A stretch of 64,000 nucleotides of DNA from Leptodactylus fallax (lineage: Eukaryota > Chordata > Amphibia > Anura > Leptodactylidae), in NCBI GenBank assembly GCA_947044405.1, contig CAMRHE010000332.1, forward strand, positions 310,001 to 374,000, in the 5' to 3' direction. The first letter of the stretch is position 1. Every line of letters begins with the position of its first letter. The notes under the pieces are model-generated. The model saw nothing but the letters and a program-made list of their open reading frames with translations, searched no databases and had not been told where the DNA came from. Made by a program: the position numbers and the translations under genes. Of this stretch, positions 22,801 to 38,149 are shown piece after piece.

Positions 22801-25800
22801 ATACACGTCATACACACACAGCTCTGCTCCATACACATCATACACACACAGCTCTGCTCCATACACACACAGCTCTGCTCCATACACATCATACACACAC
22901 AGCTCTGCTCCAAACACATCATACACACACAGCTCTGCTCCATACACATCATACACACACGGCTCTGCTACATACACATCATACACACAGCTCTGCTCCA
23001 TACACATCATACACACACAGCTCTGCTCCATACACATCATACACACACGGCTCTGCTCCATACACATCATACACACACGGCTCTGCTACATACACATCAT
23101 ACACACACAGCTCTAGTCCATACACATCATACACACACGGCTCTGCTCCATACACGTCATACACACACGGCTCTGCTCCATACACATCATACACACACGG
23201 CTCTGCTACATACACATCACACACACAACTCCGCTCCATATACATCATACACACACGGCTCTGCTACATACACATCATACACACAGCTCTGCTCCATACA
23301 CATCATACACACACAGCTCTTCTCCATACACATCATACACACACGGCTCTGCTACATACACATCATACACACACAGCTCTAGTCCATACACATCATACAC
23401 ACACGGCTCTGCTCCATACACGTCATACACACACGGCTCTACTCCATACACATCATACACACACAGCTCTGCTCCGTACACGTCATACACACACAGCTCT
23501 GCTCCATACACGTCATACACACACAGCTCTGCTCCATACACATCATACACACACAGCTCTGCTCCGTACACGTCATACACACACAGCTCTGCTCCATACA
23601 CGTCATACACACACAGCTCTGCTCCATACACATCATACACACACAGCTCTGCTCCATACACGTCATACACACACAGCTCTGATCCGTACACATCATACAC
23701 ACACAGCTCTGCTCCATACACGTCATACACACACACACAGCTCTACTGCATACACATCATACACACACAGCTCTGCTCCATACACATCATACACACACAG
23801 CTCTGCTCCATACACGTCATACACACACAGCTCTGCTCCGTACACGTCATACACACACAGCTCTGCTCCATACACATCATACACACACAGCTCTGCTCCA
23901 TACACATCATACACACACAGCTCTGCTCCGTACACGTCATACACACAAAGCTCTGCTACATACACACACAGCTCTGCTCCATACATGTCATACACACACA
24001 GCTCTGCTCCATACACGTCATACACACAAAGCTCTGCTACATACATGTCATACACACACAGCTCTGCTGCATACACGTCATACACACACAGCTCTGCTCC
24101 ATACACATCATACACACACAGCTCTGCTCCATACACATCATACACACACAGCTCTGCTCCGTACACGTCATACACACAAAGCTCTGCTACGTACACACAC
24201 AGCTCTGCTCCATACACGTCATACACACACAGCTCTGCTCCATACACGTCATACACACACAGCTCTGCTCCATACACGTCATACACACACATCTCTGCTC
24301 CATACACATCATACACACACGGCTCTGCTCCATACACGTCATACACACAAAGCTCTGCTCCATACATGTCATACACACACAGCTCTGCTCCATACATGTC
24401 ATACACACACAGCTCTGCTCCATACACGTCATACACACAAAGCTCTGCTACATACATGTCATACACACACAGCTCTGCTCCATACACGTCATACACACAA
24501 AGCTCTGCTACATACACACACAGCTCTGCTCCATACACATCATACACACACAGCTCTGCTCCGTACACGTCATACACACACAGCTCTGCTCCATACACGT
24601 CATACACACACAGCTCTGCTCCGTACACGTCATACACACACAGCTCTGCTCCATACACGTCATACACACACAGCTCTGCTCCATACACGTCATACACACA
24701 AAGCTCTGCTACATACACACACAGCTCTGCTCCATACATGTCATACACACACAGCTCTGCTCCGTACACGTCATACACACAAAGCTCTGCTACGTACACA
24801 CACAGCTCTGCTCCATACATGTCATACACACACAGCTCTGCTCCATACACATCATACACACACAGCTCTGCTCCATACACATCATACACACAAAGCTCTG
24901 CTACATACACACACAGCTCTGCTCCATACACGTCATACACACAAAGCTCTGCTACATACATGTCATACACACACAGCTCTGCTCCATACACGTCATACAC
25001 ACAAAGCTCTGCTACATACACACACAGCTCTGCTCCATACACATCATACACACACAGCTCTGCTCCATACACATCATACACACACAGCTCTGCTCCGTAC
25101 ACGTCATACACACACAGCTCTGCTCCATACACGTCATACACACACAGCTCTGCTCCGTACACGTCATACACACACAGCTCTGCTCCATACACGTCATACA
25201 CACACAGCTCTGCTCCATACACGTCATACACACAAAGCTCTGCTACATACACACACAGCTCTGCTCCATACATGTCATACACACACAGCTCTGCTCCATA
25301 CACGTCATACACACAAAGCTCTGCTACATACATGTCATACACACACAGCTCTGCTCCATACACGTCATACACACAAAGCTCTGCTACATACACACACAGC
25401 TCTGCTCCATACACATCATACACACACAGCTCTGCTCCATACACATCATACACACACAGCTCTGCTCCATACACGTCATACACACACAGCTCTGCTCCAT
25501 ACACGTCATACACACACAGCTCTGCTCCATACACATCATACACACACAGCTCTGCTCCATACACACACAGCTCTGCTCCATACACATCATACACACACAG
25601 CTCTGCTCCAAACACATCATACACACACAGCTCTGCTCCATACACATCATACACACACGGCTCTGCTACATACACATCATACACACAGCTCTGCTCCATA
25701 CACATCATACACACACAGCTCTGCTCCATACACATCATACACACACGGCTCTGCTCCATACACATCATACACACAGCTCTGCTCCATACACATCATACAC

Positions 25801-28800
25801 ACACAGCTCTTCTCCATACACATCATACACACACGGCTCTGCTACATACACATCATACACACACAGCTCTAGTCCATACACACCATACACACACGGCTCT
25901 GCTCCATACACGTCATACACACACGGCTCTACTCCATACACATCATACACACACAGCTCTGCTCCGTACACGTCATACACACACAGCTCTGCTCCATACA
26001 CGTCATACACACACAGCTCTGCTCCATACACATCATACACACACAGCTCTGCTCCGTACACGTCATACACACACAGCTCTGCTCCATACACGTCATACAC
26101 ACACAGCTCTGCTCCATACACATCATACACACACAGCTCTGCTCCATACACGTCATACACACACAGCTCTGATCCGTACACATCATACACACACAGCTCT
26201 GCTCCATACACGTCATACACACACACACAGCTCTACTGCATACACATCATACACACACAGCTCTGCTCCATACACATCATACACACACAGCTCTGCTCCA
26301 TACACGTCATACACACACAGCTCTGCTCCGTACACGTCATACACACACAGCTCTGCTCCATACACATCATACACACACAGCTCTGCTCCATACACATCAT
26401 ACACACACAGCTCTGCTCCGTACACGTCATACACACAAAGCTCTGCTACATACACACACAGCTCTGCTCCATACATGTCATACACACACAGCTCTGCTCC
26501 ATACACGTCATACACACAAAGCTCTGCTACATACATGTCATACACACACAGCTCTGCTGCATACACGTCATACACACACAGCTCTGCTCCATACACATCA
26601 TACACACACAGCTCTGCTCCATACACATCATACACACACAGCTCTGCTCCGTACACGTCATACACACAAAGCTCTGCTACGTACACACACAGCTCTGCTC
26701 CATACACGTCATACACACACAGCTCTGCTCCATACACGTCATACACACACAGCTCTGCTCCATACACGTCATACACACACATCTCTGCTCCATACACATC
26801 ATACACACACGGCTCTGCTCCATACATGTCATACACACACAGCTCTGCTCCATACATGTCATACACACACAGCTCTGCTCCATACACGTCATACACACAA
26901 AGCTCTGCTACATACATGTCATACACACACAGCTCTGCTCCATACACGTCATACACACAAAGCTCTGCTACATACACACACAGCTCTGCTCCATACACAT
27001 CATACACACACAGCTCTGCTCCGTACACGTCATACACACACAGCTCTGCTCCATACACGTCATACACACACAGCTCTGCTCCGTACACGTCATACACACA
27101 CAGCTCTGCTCCATACACGTCATACACACACAGCTCTGCTCCATACACGTCATACACACAAAGCTCTGCTACATACACACACAGCTCTGCTCCATACATG
27201 TCATACACACACAGCTCTGCTCCGTACACGTCATACACACAAAGCTCTGCTACGTACACACACAGCTCTGCTCCATACATGTCATACACACACAGCTCTG
27301 CTCCATACACATCATACACACACAGCTCTGCTCCATACACATCATACACACAAAGCTCTGCTACATACACACACAGCTCTGCTCCATACACGTCATACAC
27401 ACAAAGCTCTGCTACATACATGTCATACACACACAGCTCTGCTCCATACACGTCATACACACAAAGCTCTGCTACATACACACACAGCTCTGCTCCATAC
27501 ACATCATACACACACAGCTCTGCTCCATACACATCATACACACACAGCTCTGCTCCGTACACGTCATACACACACAGCTCTGCTCCATACACGTCATACA
27601 CACACAGGTCTGCTCCGTACACGTCATACACACACAGCTCTGCTCCATACACGTCATACACACACAGCTCTGCTCCATACACGTCATACACACAAAGCTC
27701 TGCTACATACACACACAGCTCTGCTCCATACATGTCATACACACACAGCTCTGCTCCATACACGTCATACACACAAAGCTCTGCTACATACATGTCATAC
27801 ACACACAGCTCTGCTCCATACACGTCATACACACAAAGCTCTGCTACATACACACACAGCTCTGCTCCATACACATCATACACACACAGCTCTGCTCCAT
27901 ACACATCATACACACACAGCTCTGCTCCGTACACGTCATACACACACAGCTCTGCTCCATACACGTCATACACACACAGCTCTGCTCCGTACACGTCATA
28001 CACACACAGCTCTGCTCCATACACGTCATACACACACAGCTCTGCTCCATACACGTCATACACACAAAGCTCTGCTACATACACACACAGCTCTGCTCCA
28101 TACACATCATACACACACAGCTCTGCTCCATACACATCATACACACACAGCTCTGCTCCATACACGTCATACACACACAGCTCTGCTCCATACACGTCAT
28201 ACACACACAGCTCTGCTCCATACACATCATACACACACAGCTCTGCTCCATACACACACAGCTCTGCTCCATACACATCATACACACACAGCTCTGCTCC
28301 ATACACATCATACACACACAGCTTTGCTCCATACACATCATACACACACGGCTCTGCTACATACACATCATACACACAGCTCTGCTCCATACACATCATA
28401 CACACACAGCTCTGCTCCATACACATCATACACACACGGCTCTGCTCCATACACATCATACACACACGGCTCTGCTACATACACATCATACACACACAGC
28501 TCTAGTCCATACACATCATACACACACGGCTCTGCTCCATACACGTCATACACACACGGCTCTGCTCCATACACATCATACACACACGGCTCTGCTACAT
28601 ACACATCATACACACAGCTCTGCTCCATACACATCATACACACACAGCTCTTCTCCATACACATCATACACACACGGCTCTGCTACATACACATCATACA
28701 CACACAGCTCTAGTCCATACACATCATACACACACAGCTCTGCTGCATACACATCATACACACACAGCTCTGCTCCGTACACGTCATACACACACAGCTC

Positions 28801-31800
28801 TGCTCCATACACGTCATACACACACAGCTCTGCTCCATACACATCATACACACACAGCTCTGCTCCGTACACGTCATACACACACAGCTCTGCTCCATAC
28901 ACGTCATACACACACAGCTCTGCTCCATACACATCATACACACACAGCTCTGCTCCATACACGTCATACACACACAGCTCTGCTCCATACACGTCATACA
29001 CACACAGCTCTACTGCATACACATCATACACACACAGCTCTGCTCCATACACATCATACACACACAGCTCTGCTCCATACACGTCATACACACACAGCTC
29101 TGCTCCGTACACGTCATACACACACAGCTCTGCTCCATACACATCATACACACACAGCTCTGCTCCATACACATCATACACACACAGCTCTGCTCCGTAC
29201 ACATCATACACACACAGCTCTGCTCCGTACACGTCATACACACAAAGCTCTGCTACATACACACACAGCTCTGCTCCATACATGTCATACACACACAGCT
29301 CTGCTCCATACACGTCATACACACAAAGCTCTGCTCCATACACGTCATACACACAAAGCTCTGCTACATACATGTCATACACACACAGCTCTGCTGCATA
29401 CACGTCATACACACACAGCTCTGCTCCATACACATCATACACACACAGCTCTGCTCCATACACATCATACACACACAGCTCTGCTCCGTACACGTCATAC
29501 ACACAAAGCTCTGCTACATACACACACAGCTCTGCTCCATACATGTCATACACACACAGCTCTGCTCCATACACGTCATACACACAAAGCTCTGCTACAT
29601 ACATGTCATACACACACAGCTCTGCTCCATACACGTCATACACACACAGCTCTGCTCCATACACATCACACACACACAGCTCTGCTCCATACACATCACA
29701 CACACACAGCTCTGCTCCATACACATCACACACACACAGCTCTGCTACATACACACACAGCTCTGCTCCATACACATCATACACACACAGCTCTGCTCCA
29801 TACACGTCATACACACACACACACAGCTCTGCTCCGTACACATCATACACACACGGCTCTGCTCCATACACGTCATACACACAAAGCTCTGCTACATACA
29901 CACACAGCTCTGCTCCATACATGTCATACACACACAGCTCTGCTCCATACACGTCATACACACACAGCTCTGCTCCATACACATCATACACACACAGCTC
30001 TGCTCCATACACGTCATACACATACGGCTCTGCTCCATACATGTCATACACACACAGCTCTGCTCCATACACGTCATACACACACAGCTCTGCTCCATAC
30101 ACATCATACACACACAGCTCTGCTCCATACACGTCATACACATACGGCTCTGCTCCATACACGTCATACACACACAGCTCTGCTGCGTACACGTCATACA
30201 CACACGGCTCTTCTCCATACACATCATACACACACGGCTCTGCTCCATACACATCATACACACACAGCTCTGCTCCATACACATCATACACACACAGCTC
30301 TGCTCCATACACATCATACACACACGGCTCTGCTCCGTACACATCATACACACACAGCTCTGCTCCATACACGTCATACACACACAGCTCTGCTCCGTAC
30401 ACGTCATACACACACAGCTCTGCTCCATACACGTCATACACACACGGCTCTGCTCCATACACATCATACACACACAGCTCTGCTCCATACACGTCATACA
30501 CACACGGCTTTGCTCCATACACACACAGCTCTGCTAAATACATGTCATACACACACAGCTCTGCTCCATACACGTCATACACACACAGCTCTGCTACATA
30601 CACGTCATACACACACAGCTCTGCTCCATCCACGTCATACACACACAGCTCTGCTCCATACACATCATACACACACAGCTCTGCTCCATATACATCATAC
30701 ACACACAGCTTTGCTCCATCCACATCATACACACACAGCTCTGCTCCATACACATCATACACACACAGCTCTGCTCCATACACGTCATACACACACGGCT
30801 CTGCTCCATACACATCATACACACACAGCTCTGCTACATACACATCATACACACACAGCTCTGCTCCATACACATCATACACACACGGCTCTGCTCCATA
30901 CACATCATACACACAGCTCTGCTCCATACACATCATACACACACAGCTCTGCTCCATACACATCATACACACACAGCTCTGCTCCGTACACGTCATATAC
31001 ACACAGCTCTGCTCCATACACGTCATACACACACAGCTCTGCTCCATACACGTCATACACACAAAGCTCTGCTACATACACATCATACACACACAGCTCT
31101 GCTCCATACACGTCATACACACACAGCTCTGCTCCATACACATCATACACACAGCTCTGCTCCATACACATCATACACACACAGCTCTGCTCCATACACA
31201 TCATACACACACAGCTCTGCTCCGTACACGTCATATACACACAGCTCTGCTCCATACACGTCATACACACACAGCTCTGCTCCATACACGTCATACACAC
31301 AAAGCTCTGCTACATACACATCATACACACACAGCTCTGCTCCATACACATCATACACACACAGCTCTGCTCCATATACATCATACACACACAGCTTTGC
31401 TCCATCCACATCATACACACACAGCTCTGCTCCATACACATCATACACACACAGCTCTGCTCCATACACGTCATACACACACGGCTCTGCTCCATACACA
31501 TCATACACACACAGCTCTGCTACATACACATCATACACACACAGCTCTGCTCCATACACATCATACACACACGGCTCTGCTCCATACACATCATACACAC
31601 AGCTCTGCTCCATACACATCATACACACACAGCTCTGCTCCATACACATCATACACACACAGCTCTGCTCCGTACACGTCATATACACACAGCTCTGCTC
31701 CATACACGTCATACACACACAGCTCTGCTCCATACACGTCATACACACAAAGCTCTGCTACATACACATCATACACACACAGCTCTGCTCCATACACGTC

Positions 31801-34800
31801 ATACACACACAGCTCTGCTCCATACACATCATACACACAGCTCTGCTCCATACACATCATACACACACAGCTCTGCTCCATACACATCATACACACACAG
31901 CTCTGCTCCGTACACGTCATATACACACAGCTCTGCTCCATACACGTCATACACACACAGCTCTGCTCCATACACGTCATACACACAAAGCTCTGCTACA
32001 TACACATCATACACACACAGCTCTGCTCCATACAAGTCATACACACACAGCTCTGCTCCATACACGTCATACACACACAGCTCTGCTCCATACACGTCAT
32101 ACACACACGGCTCTGCTACATACACATCATACACACACAGCTCTGCTCCATACACATCATACACACACAGCTCTGCTCCATACACATCATACACACACAG
32201 CTCTGCTCCATACACGTCATACACACACAGCTCTGCTCCATACACGTCATACACACACAGCTCTGCTCCATACACGTCATACACACACAGCTCTGCTCCA
32301 TACACGTCATACACACACAGCTCTGCTCCATACACATCATACACACAGCTCTGCTCCATACACATCATACACACACAGCTCTGCTCCATACACATCATAC
32401 ACACACAGCTCTGCTCCGTACACGTCATATACACACAGCTCTGCTCCATACACGTCATACACACACAGCTCTGCTCCATACACGTCATACACACAAAGCT
32501 CTGCTACATACACATCATACACACACAGCTCTGCTCCATACACGTCATACACACACAGCTCTGTCCATACACGTCATACACACACAGCTCTGCTCCATAC
32601 ACGTCATACACACACGGCTCTGCTACATACACATCATACACACACGGCTCTGCTACATACACATCATACACACACAGCTCTGCTCCATACACATCATACA
32701 CACACAGCTCTGCTCCATACACATCATACACACACAGCTCTGCTCCATACACATCATACACACACAGCTCTGTCCATACACGTCATACACACACAGCTCT
32801 GCTCCATACACGTCATACACACACGGCTCTGCTACATACACATCATACACACACAGCTCTGCTCCATACACATCATACACACACAGCTCTGCTCCATACA
32901 CATCATACACACACAGCTCTGCTCCATACACGTCATACACACACAGCTCTGTCCATACACATCATACACACACGGCTCTGCTACATACACATCATACACA
33001 CACAGCTCTGCTCCATACACACACAGCTCTGCTCCATCCACATCATACACACACAGCTCTGCTCCATCCACATCATACACACACGGCTCTGCTCCATACA
33101 CGTCATAGACACACAGCTCTGCTGCATACACGTCATACACACACAGCTCTGCTCCATACACATCATACACACACAGCTCTGCTCCGTACACATCATACAC
33201 ACACAGCTCTGCTCCATACACGTCATACACACACAGCTCTGCTCCATACACGTCATACACACAAAGCTCTGCTCCATACACGTCATACACACAAAGCTCT
33301 GCTACATACATGTCATACACACACAGCTCTGCTGCATACACGTCATACACACACAGCTCTGCTCCATACACATCATACACACACAGCTCTGCTCCATACA
33401 CATCATACACACACAGCTCTGCTCCGTACACGTCATACACACAAAGCTCTGCTACATACACACACAGCTCTGCTCCATACATGTCATACACACACAGCTC
33501 TGCTCCATACACGTCATACACACAAAGCTCTGCTACATACATGTCATACACACACAGCTCTGCTCCATACACGTCATACACACACAGCTCTGCTCCATAC
33601 ACATCACACACACACAGCTCTGCTCCATACACATCACACACACACAGCTCTGCTCCATACACATCACACACACACAGCTCTGCTACATACACACACAGCT
33701 CTGCTCCATACACATCATACACACACAGCTCTGCTCCATACACGTCATACACACACACACACAGCTCTGCTCCGTACACATCATACACACACGGCTCTGC
33801 TCCATACACGTCATACACACAAAGCTCTGCTACATACACACACAGCTCTGCTCCATACATGTCATACACACACAGCTCTGCTCCATACACGTCATACACA
33901 CACAGCTCTGCTCCATACACATCATACACACACAGCTCTGCTCCATACACGTCATACACATACGGCTCTGCTCCATACATGTCATACACACACAGCTCTG
34001 CTCCATACACGTCATACACACACAGCTCTGCTCCATACACATCATACACACACAGCTCTGCTCCATACACGTCATACACATACGGCTCTGCTCCATACAC
34101 GTCATACACACACAGCTCTGCTGCGTACACGTCATACACACACAGCTCTGCTCCGTACACATCATACACACACAGCTCTGCTCCATACACGTCATACACA
34201 CACAGCTCTGCTCCGTACACGTCATACACACACAGCTCTGCTCCATACACGTCATACACACACGGCTCTGCTCCATACACATCATACACACACAGCTCTG
34301 CTCCATACACGTCATACACACACGGCTTTGCTCCATACACACACAGCTCTGCTAAATACATGTCATACACACACAGCTCTGCTCCATACACGTCATACAC
34401 ACACAGCTCTGCTACATACACGTCATACACACACAGCTCTGCTCCATCCACGTCATACACACACAGCTCTGCTCCATACACATCATACACACACAGCTCT
34501 GCTCCATATACATCATACACACACAGCTTTGCTCCATCCACATCATACACACACAGCTCTGCTCCATACACATCATACACACACAGCTCTGCTCCATACA
34601 CGTCATACACACACGGCTCTGCTCCATACACATCATACACACACAGCTCTGCTACATACACATCATACACACACAGCTCTGCTCCATACACATCATACAC
34701 ACAGCTCTGCTCCATACACATCATACACACACAGCTCTGCTCCATACACATCATACACACACAGCTCTGCTCCGTACACGTCATATACACACAGCTCTGC

Positions 34801-37390
34801 TCCATACACGTCATACACACACAGCTCTGCTCCATACACGTCATACACACAAAGCTCTGCTACATACACATCATACACACACAGCTCTGCTCCATACAAG
34901 TCATACACACACAGCTCTGCTCCATACACGTCATACACACACAGCTCTGCTCCATACACGTCATACACACACGGCTCTGCTACATACACATCATACACAC
35001 ACAGCTCTGCTCCATACACATCATACACACACAGCTCTGCTCCATACACATCATACACACACAGCTCTGCTCCATACACGTCATACACACACAGCTCTGC
35101 TCCATACACGTCATACACACACAGCTCTGCTCCATACACGTCATACACACACAGCTCTGCTCCATACACGTCATACACACACAGCTCTGCTCCATACACA
35201 TCATACACACAGCTCTGCTCCATACACATCATACACACACAGCTCTGCTCCATACACATCATACACACACAGCTCTGCTCCGTACACGTCATATACACAC
35301 AGCTCTGCTCCATACACGTCATACACACACAGCTCTGCTCCATACACGTCATACACACACAGCTCTGTCCATACACGTCATACACACACAGCTCTGCTCC
35401 ATACACGTCATACACACACGGCTCTGCTACATACACATCATACACACACGGCTCTGCTACATACACATCATACACACACAGCTCTGCTCCATACACATCA
35501 TACACACACAGCTCTGCTCCATACACATCATACACACACAGCTCTGCTCCATACACATCATACACACACAGCTCTGTCCATACACGTCATACACACACAG
35601 CTCTGCTCCATACACGTCATACACACACGGCTCTGCTACATACACATCATACACACACAGCTCTGCTCCATACACATCATACACACACAGCTCTGCTCCA
35701 TACACATCATACACACACAGCTCTGCTCCATACACGTCATACACACACAGCTCTGTCCATACACATCATACACACACGGCTCTGCTACATACACATCATA
35801 CACACACAGCTCTGCTCCATACACACACAGCTCTGCTCCATCCACATCATACACACACAGCTCTGCTCCATCCACATCATACACACACGGCTCTGCTCCA
35901 TACACGTCATAGACACACAGCTCTGCTGCATACACGTCATACACACACAGCTCTGCTCCATACACATCATACACACACAGCTCTGCTCCGTACACATCAT
36001 ACACACACAGCTCTGCTCCATACACGTCATACACACACGGCTCTGCTCCATACACGTCATACACACACAGCTCTACTGCATACACATCATACACACACAG
36101 CTCTGCTCCATACACATCATACACACACAGCTCTGCTCCATACACATCATACACACACAGCTCTGCTCCATACACATCATACACACACGGCTCTGCTCCA
36201 TACACGTCATACACACACAGCTTTGCTGCATACACGTCATACACACACAGCTCTGCTCCATACACATCATACACACACAGCTCTGCTCCATACACGTCAT
36301 ACACACACAGCTCTGCTCCATACACATCATACACACACGGCTCTACTGCATACACATCATACACACACAGCTCTGCTCCATACACGTCATACACACACAG
36401 CTCTGCTCCATACACATCATACACACACGGCTCTGCTCCATACACGTCATACACACACGGCTCTGCTCCATACACGTCATACACACACGGCTCTGCTACA
36501 TACACATCATACACACACGGCTCTGCTCCATACACATCATACACACACGGCTCTGCTACATACACATCATACACACACAGCTCTGCTCCATACACGTCAT
36601 ACACACACAGCTCTGCTCCATACACGTCATACACACACAGCTCTGCTCCATACACGTCATACACACACGGCTCTGCTCCATACACGTCATACACACACAG
36701 CTCTGCTCCATACACGTCATACACACACAGCTCTGCTCCATACACATCATACACACACAGCTCTGCTCCGTACACGTCATACACACACAGCTCTGCTACA
36801 TACATGTCATACACACACAGCTCTGCTCCATACACGTCATACACACACAGCTCTGCTACATACACACACAGCTCTGCTCCATACACATCATACACACACA
36901 GCTCTGCTCCATACACGTCATACACACACAGCTCTGCTCCGTACACGTCATACACACACAGCTCTGCTACATACATGTCATACACACACAGCTCTGCTCC
37001 ATACACATCATACACACACAGCTCTGCTCCATACACGTCATACACACACAGCTCTGCTCCATACACATCATACACACAGCTCTGCTACATACATGTTATA
37101 CACACACAGCTCTGCTCCATACACGTCATACACACACAGCTCTGCTCCATACACATCATACACACACGGCTGTGCTGCATACACATCATACACACACGGC
37201 TCTGCTGCATACACATCATACACACACAGCTCTGCTCCATACACGTCATACACACACAGCTCTGCTCCGTACACGTCATACACACACAGCTCTGCTCCAT
37301 ACACATCATACACACACAGCTCTGCTCCATACACGTCATACACACACAGATCTGCTCCATACACATCATACACACACAGCTCTGCTACAT
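19806..37390. repeat. 17.6-kb AC-rich VNTR (30-bp unit) with higher-order repeats
   Basis: The unit is ACACATCATACACACACAGCTCTGCTCCAT (30 bp), with 21-bp short forms (no CATCATA step), 28-bp forms and 32-36-bp forms with longer (CA)n. The + strand is nearly G-free. Variant strings recur as blocks: offsets near 2490/2460 bp (23.4-25.7 against 25.9-28.4 kb), 686 bp (30.9 against 31.6 kb) and 2804-3818 bp (29.9-33.3 against 33.8-36.1 kb). Because 30 and 21 are multiples of three and the unit lacks stops in several frames, very long open frames appear on both strands (for example 29,282-37,489). These encode only THSSAPYTSY / HTQLCSIHII / VYDVYGAELC decapeptide repeats and are not credible genes. 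The right end abuts the gene B promoter region. Confidence 0.97.
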
Positions 37391-37604
37391 CCTCTCTGTA
37401 ACTACATCCTGATCCTGACACATACACTTCAGCTCATCCAGCACCGACCACAACCAGCACAGCAGAGTCCTGTATACACTGAGCAGTAACCTGGTAACAC
37501 CTCATCATGTGATCACTTGGCTCCTCCCACACATGACATCATTACAGGTCCTGTAACCTCAGAGCTAGTATATATACAGTATACAGCAGTACAGGAGGAG
37601 GTAT
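37391..37604 (+). promoter_or_regulatory. Candidate promoter / 5' leader of gene B
   Basis: A ~210-bp segment directly after the VNTR is shared with 52433-52665 and 63673-63896, always between the AC-rich array and a gene unit. It contains ATCATGTGATCAC, CTCCTCCCACACATGACATCAT, a TATATATA at 37569-37576 and CAGTACAGGAGGAG/GTATGT, which looks like a splice donor at 37600. TATA and donor are only ~25 bp apart, so either transcription starts further upstream or the TATA is not used. Conservation and position are seen; promoter function is inferred. Confidence 0.55.
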
Positions 37605-38092
37605 GTGTATATATATGTGTATAGTCACTGTCTGGTAGGGTTATTGGGCCACATGTAACATTAACACTTTCACTATCACCTCCATTCCTCCTTTATTACT
37701 GAGCCTAATATGGAGATTTTATATGACTACTTTCCTATTTCTCATCCCGTGTAGATGTCTGAGGGTTTGGTTTCTGCAGGACAAGTTATAATTTTTATTG
37801 TCACTATTTTGAGGTACATGAAACTTATTGATGAATTGTTTTGAACAGGGAAAATGGAAACCCCCAAAAACTATCCATGGGAACTGCCTTGAAAACTTAT
37901 TCAGCTCATGCACCAATCCATACACATAGAGAATATACAAGATATACACCGAATTATCTCCTCACATGTTATATCTTATTATCTCCAGGAATTGTCTATA
38001 TTTACATGGGATTTTATATCATTTTACATTGACTTATCTTCTTTACATCGAGATTCCTGCAGTATAGAATCCTCTCAGTGGAAAAGGACAAG
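37605..38092 (+). other. Gene B 5' intron and leader
   Basis: The first ~80 bp (TGTATAGTCAC...) match units C and D after the promoter. The rest is AT-rich with no gene. A likely acceptor, GATTCCTGCAG, lies at about 38,060, and the leader AGAATCCTCTCAGTGGA aligns with the leader of gene C at 53,576. Confidence 0.5.
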
Positions 38093-38149
38093 ATGGTGGA
38101 GAAAATATTACATCTCACCCTAGAGATACTGTACCAGCTTACTGGAGAG
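38093..38149 (+). CDS. Gene B exon 1 (19 codons)
   Basis: ATG 38093 opens MVEKILHLTLEILYQLTGE, then the donor GAG/GTGAGA. The LTLEILYQLTGE leader is the usual first coding exon of frog KRAB-like ZNFs. Compared with gene C (MERDRGKMAESLINLTLE...), the upstream Met is gone: the leader GTGGA runs directly into AAAAGGACAAG, as though ~45 bp including the first ATG had been deleted. Translation should therefore start at the second Met. The exon ends in phase 0, matching exon 2 at 39912. The whole predicted protein is 732 residues. Confidence 0.8.

Noticed and set aside
19806..37390. CRISPR-like array (30-bp repeats)
   Set aside because: Repeats are directly contiguous with no unique spacers, in a vertebrate genome; it is a minisatellite.
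19672..37489. Giant open reading frames (1,236, 1,506 and 2,735 codons, plus antisense ones) as genes
   Set aside because: They consist only of in-phase 30-bp repeat translations, occur in several frames and on both strands at once, and change frame whenever a 28- or 32-bp unit appears.
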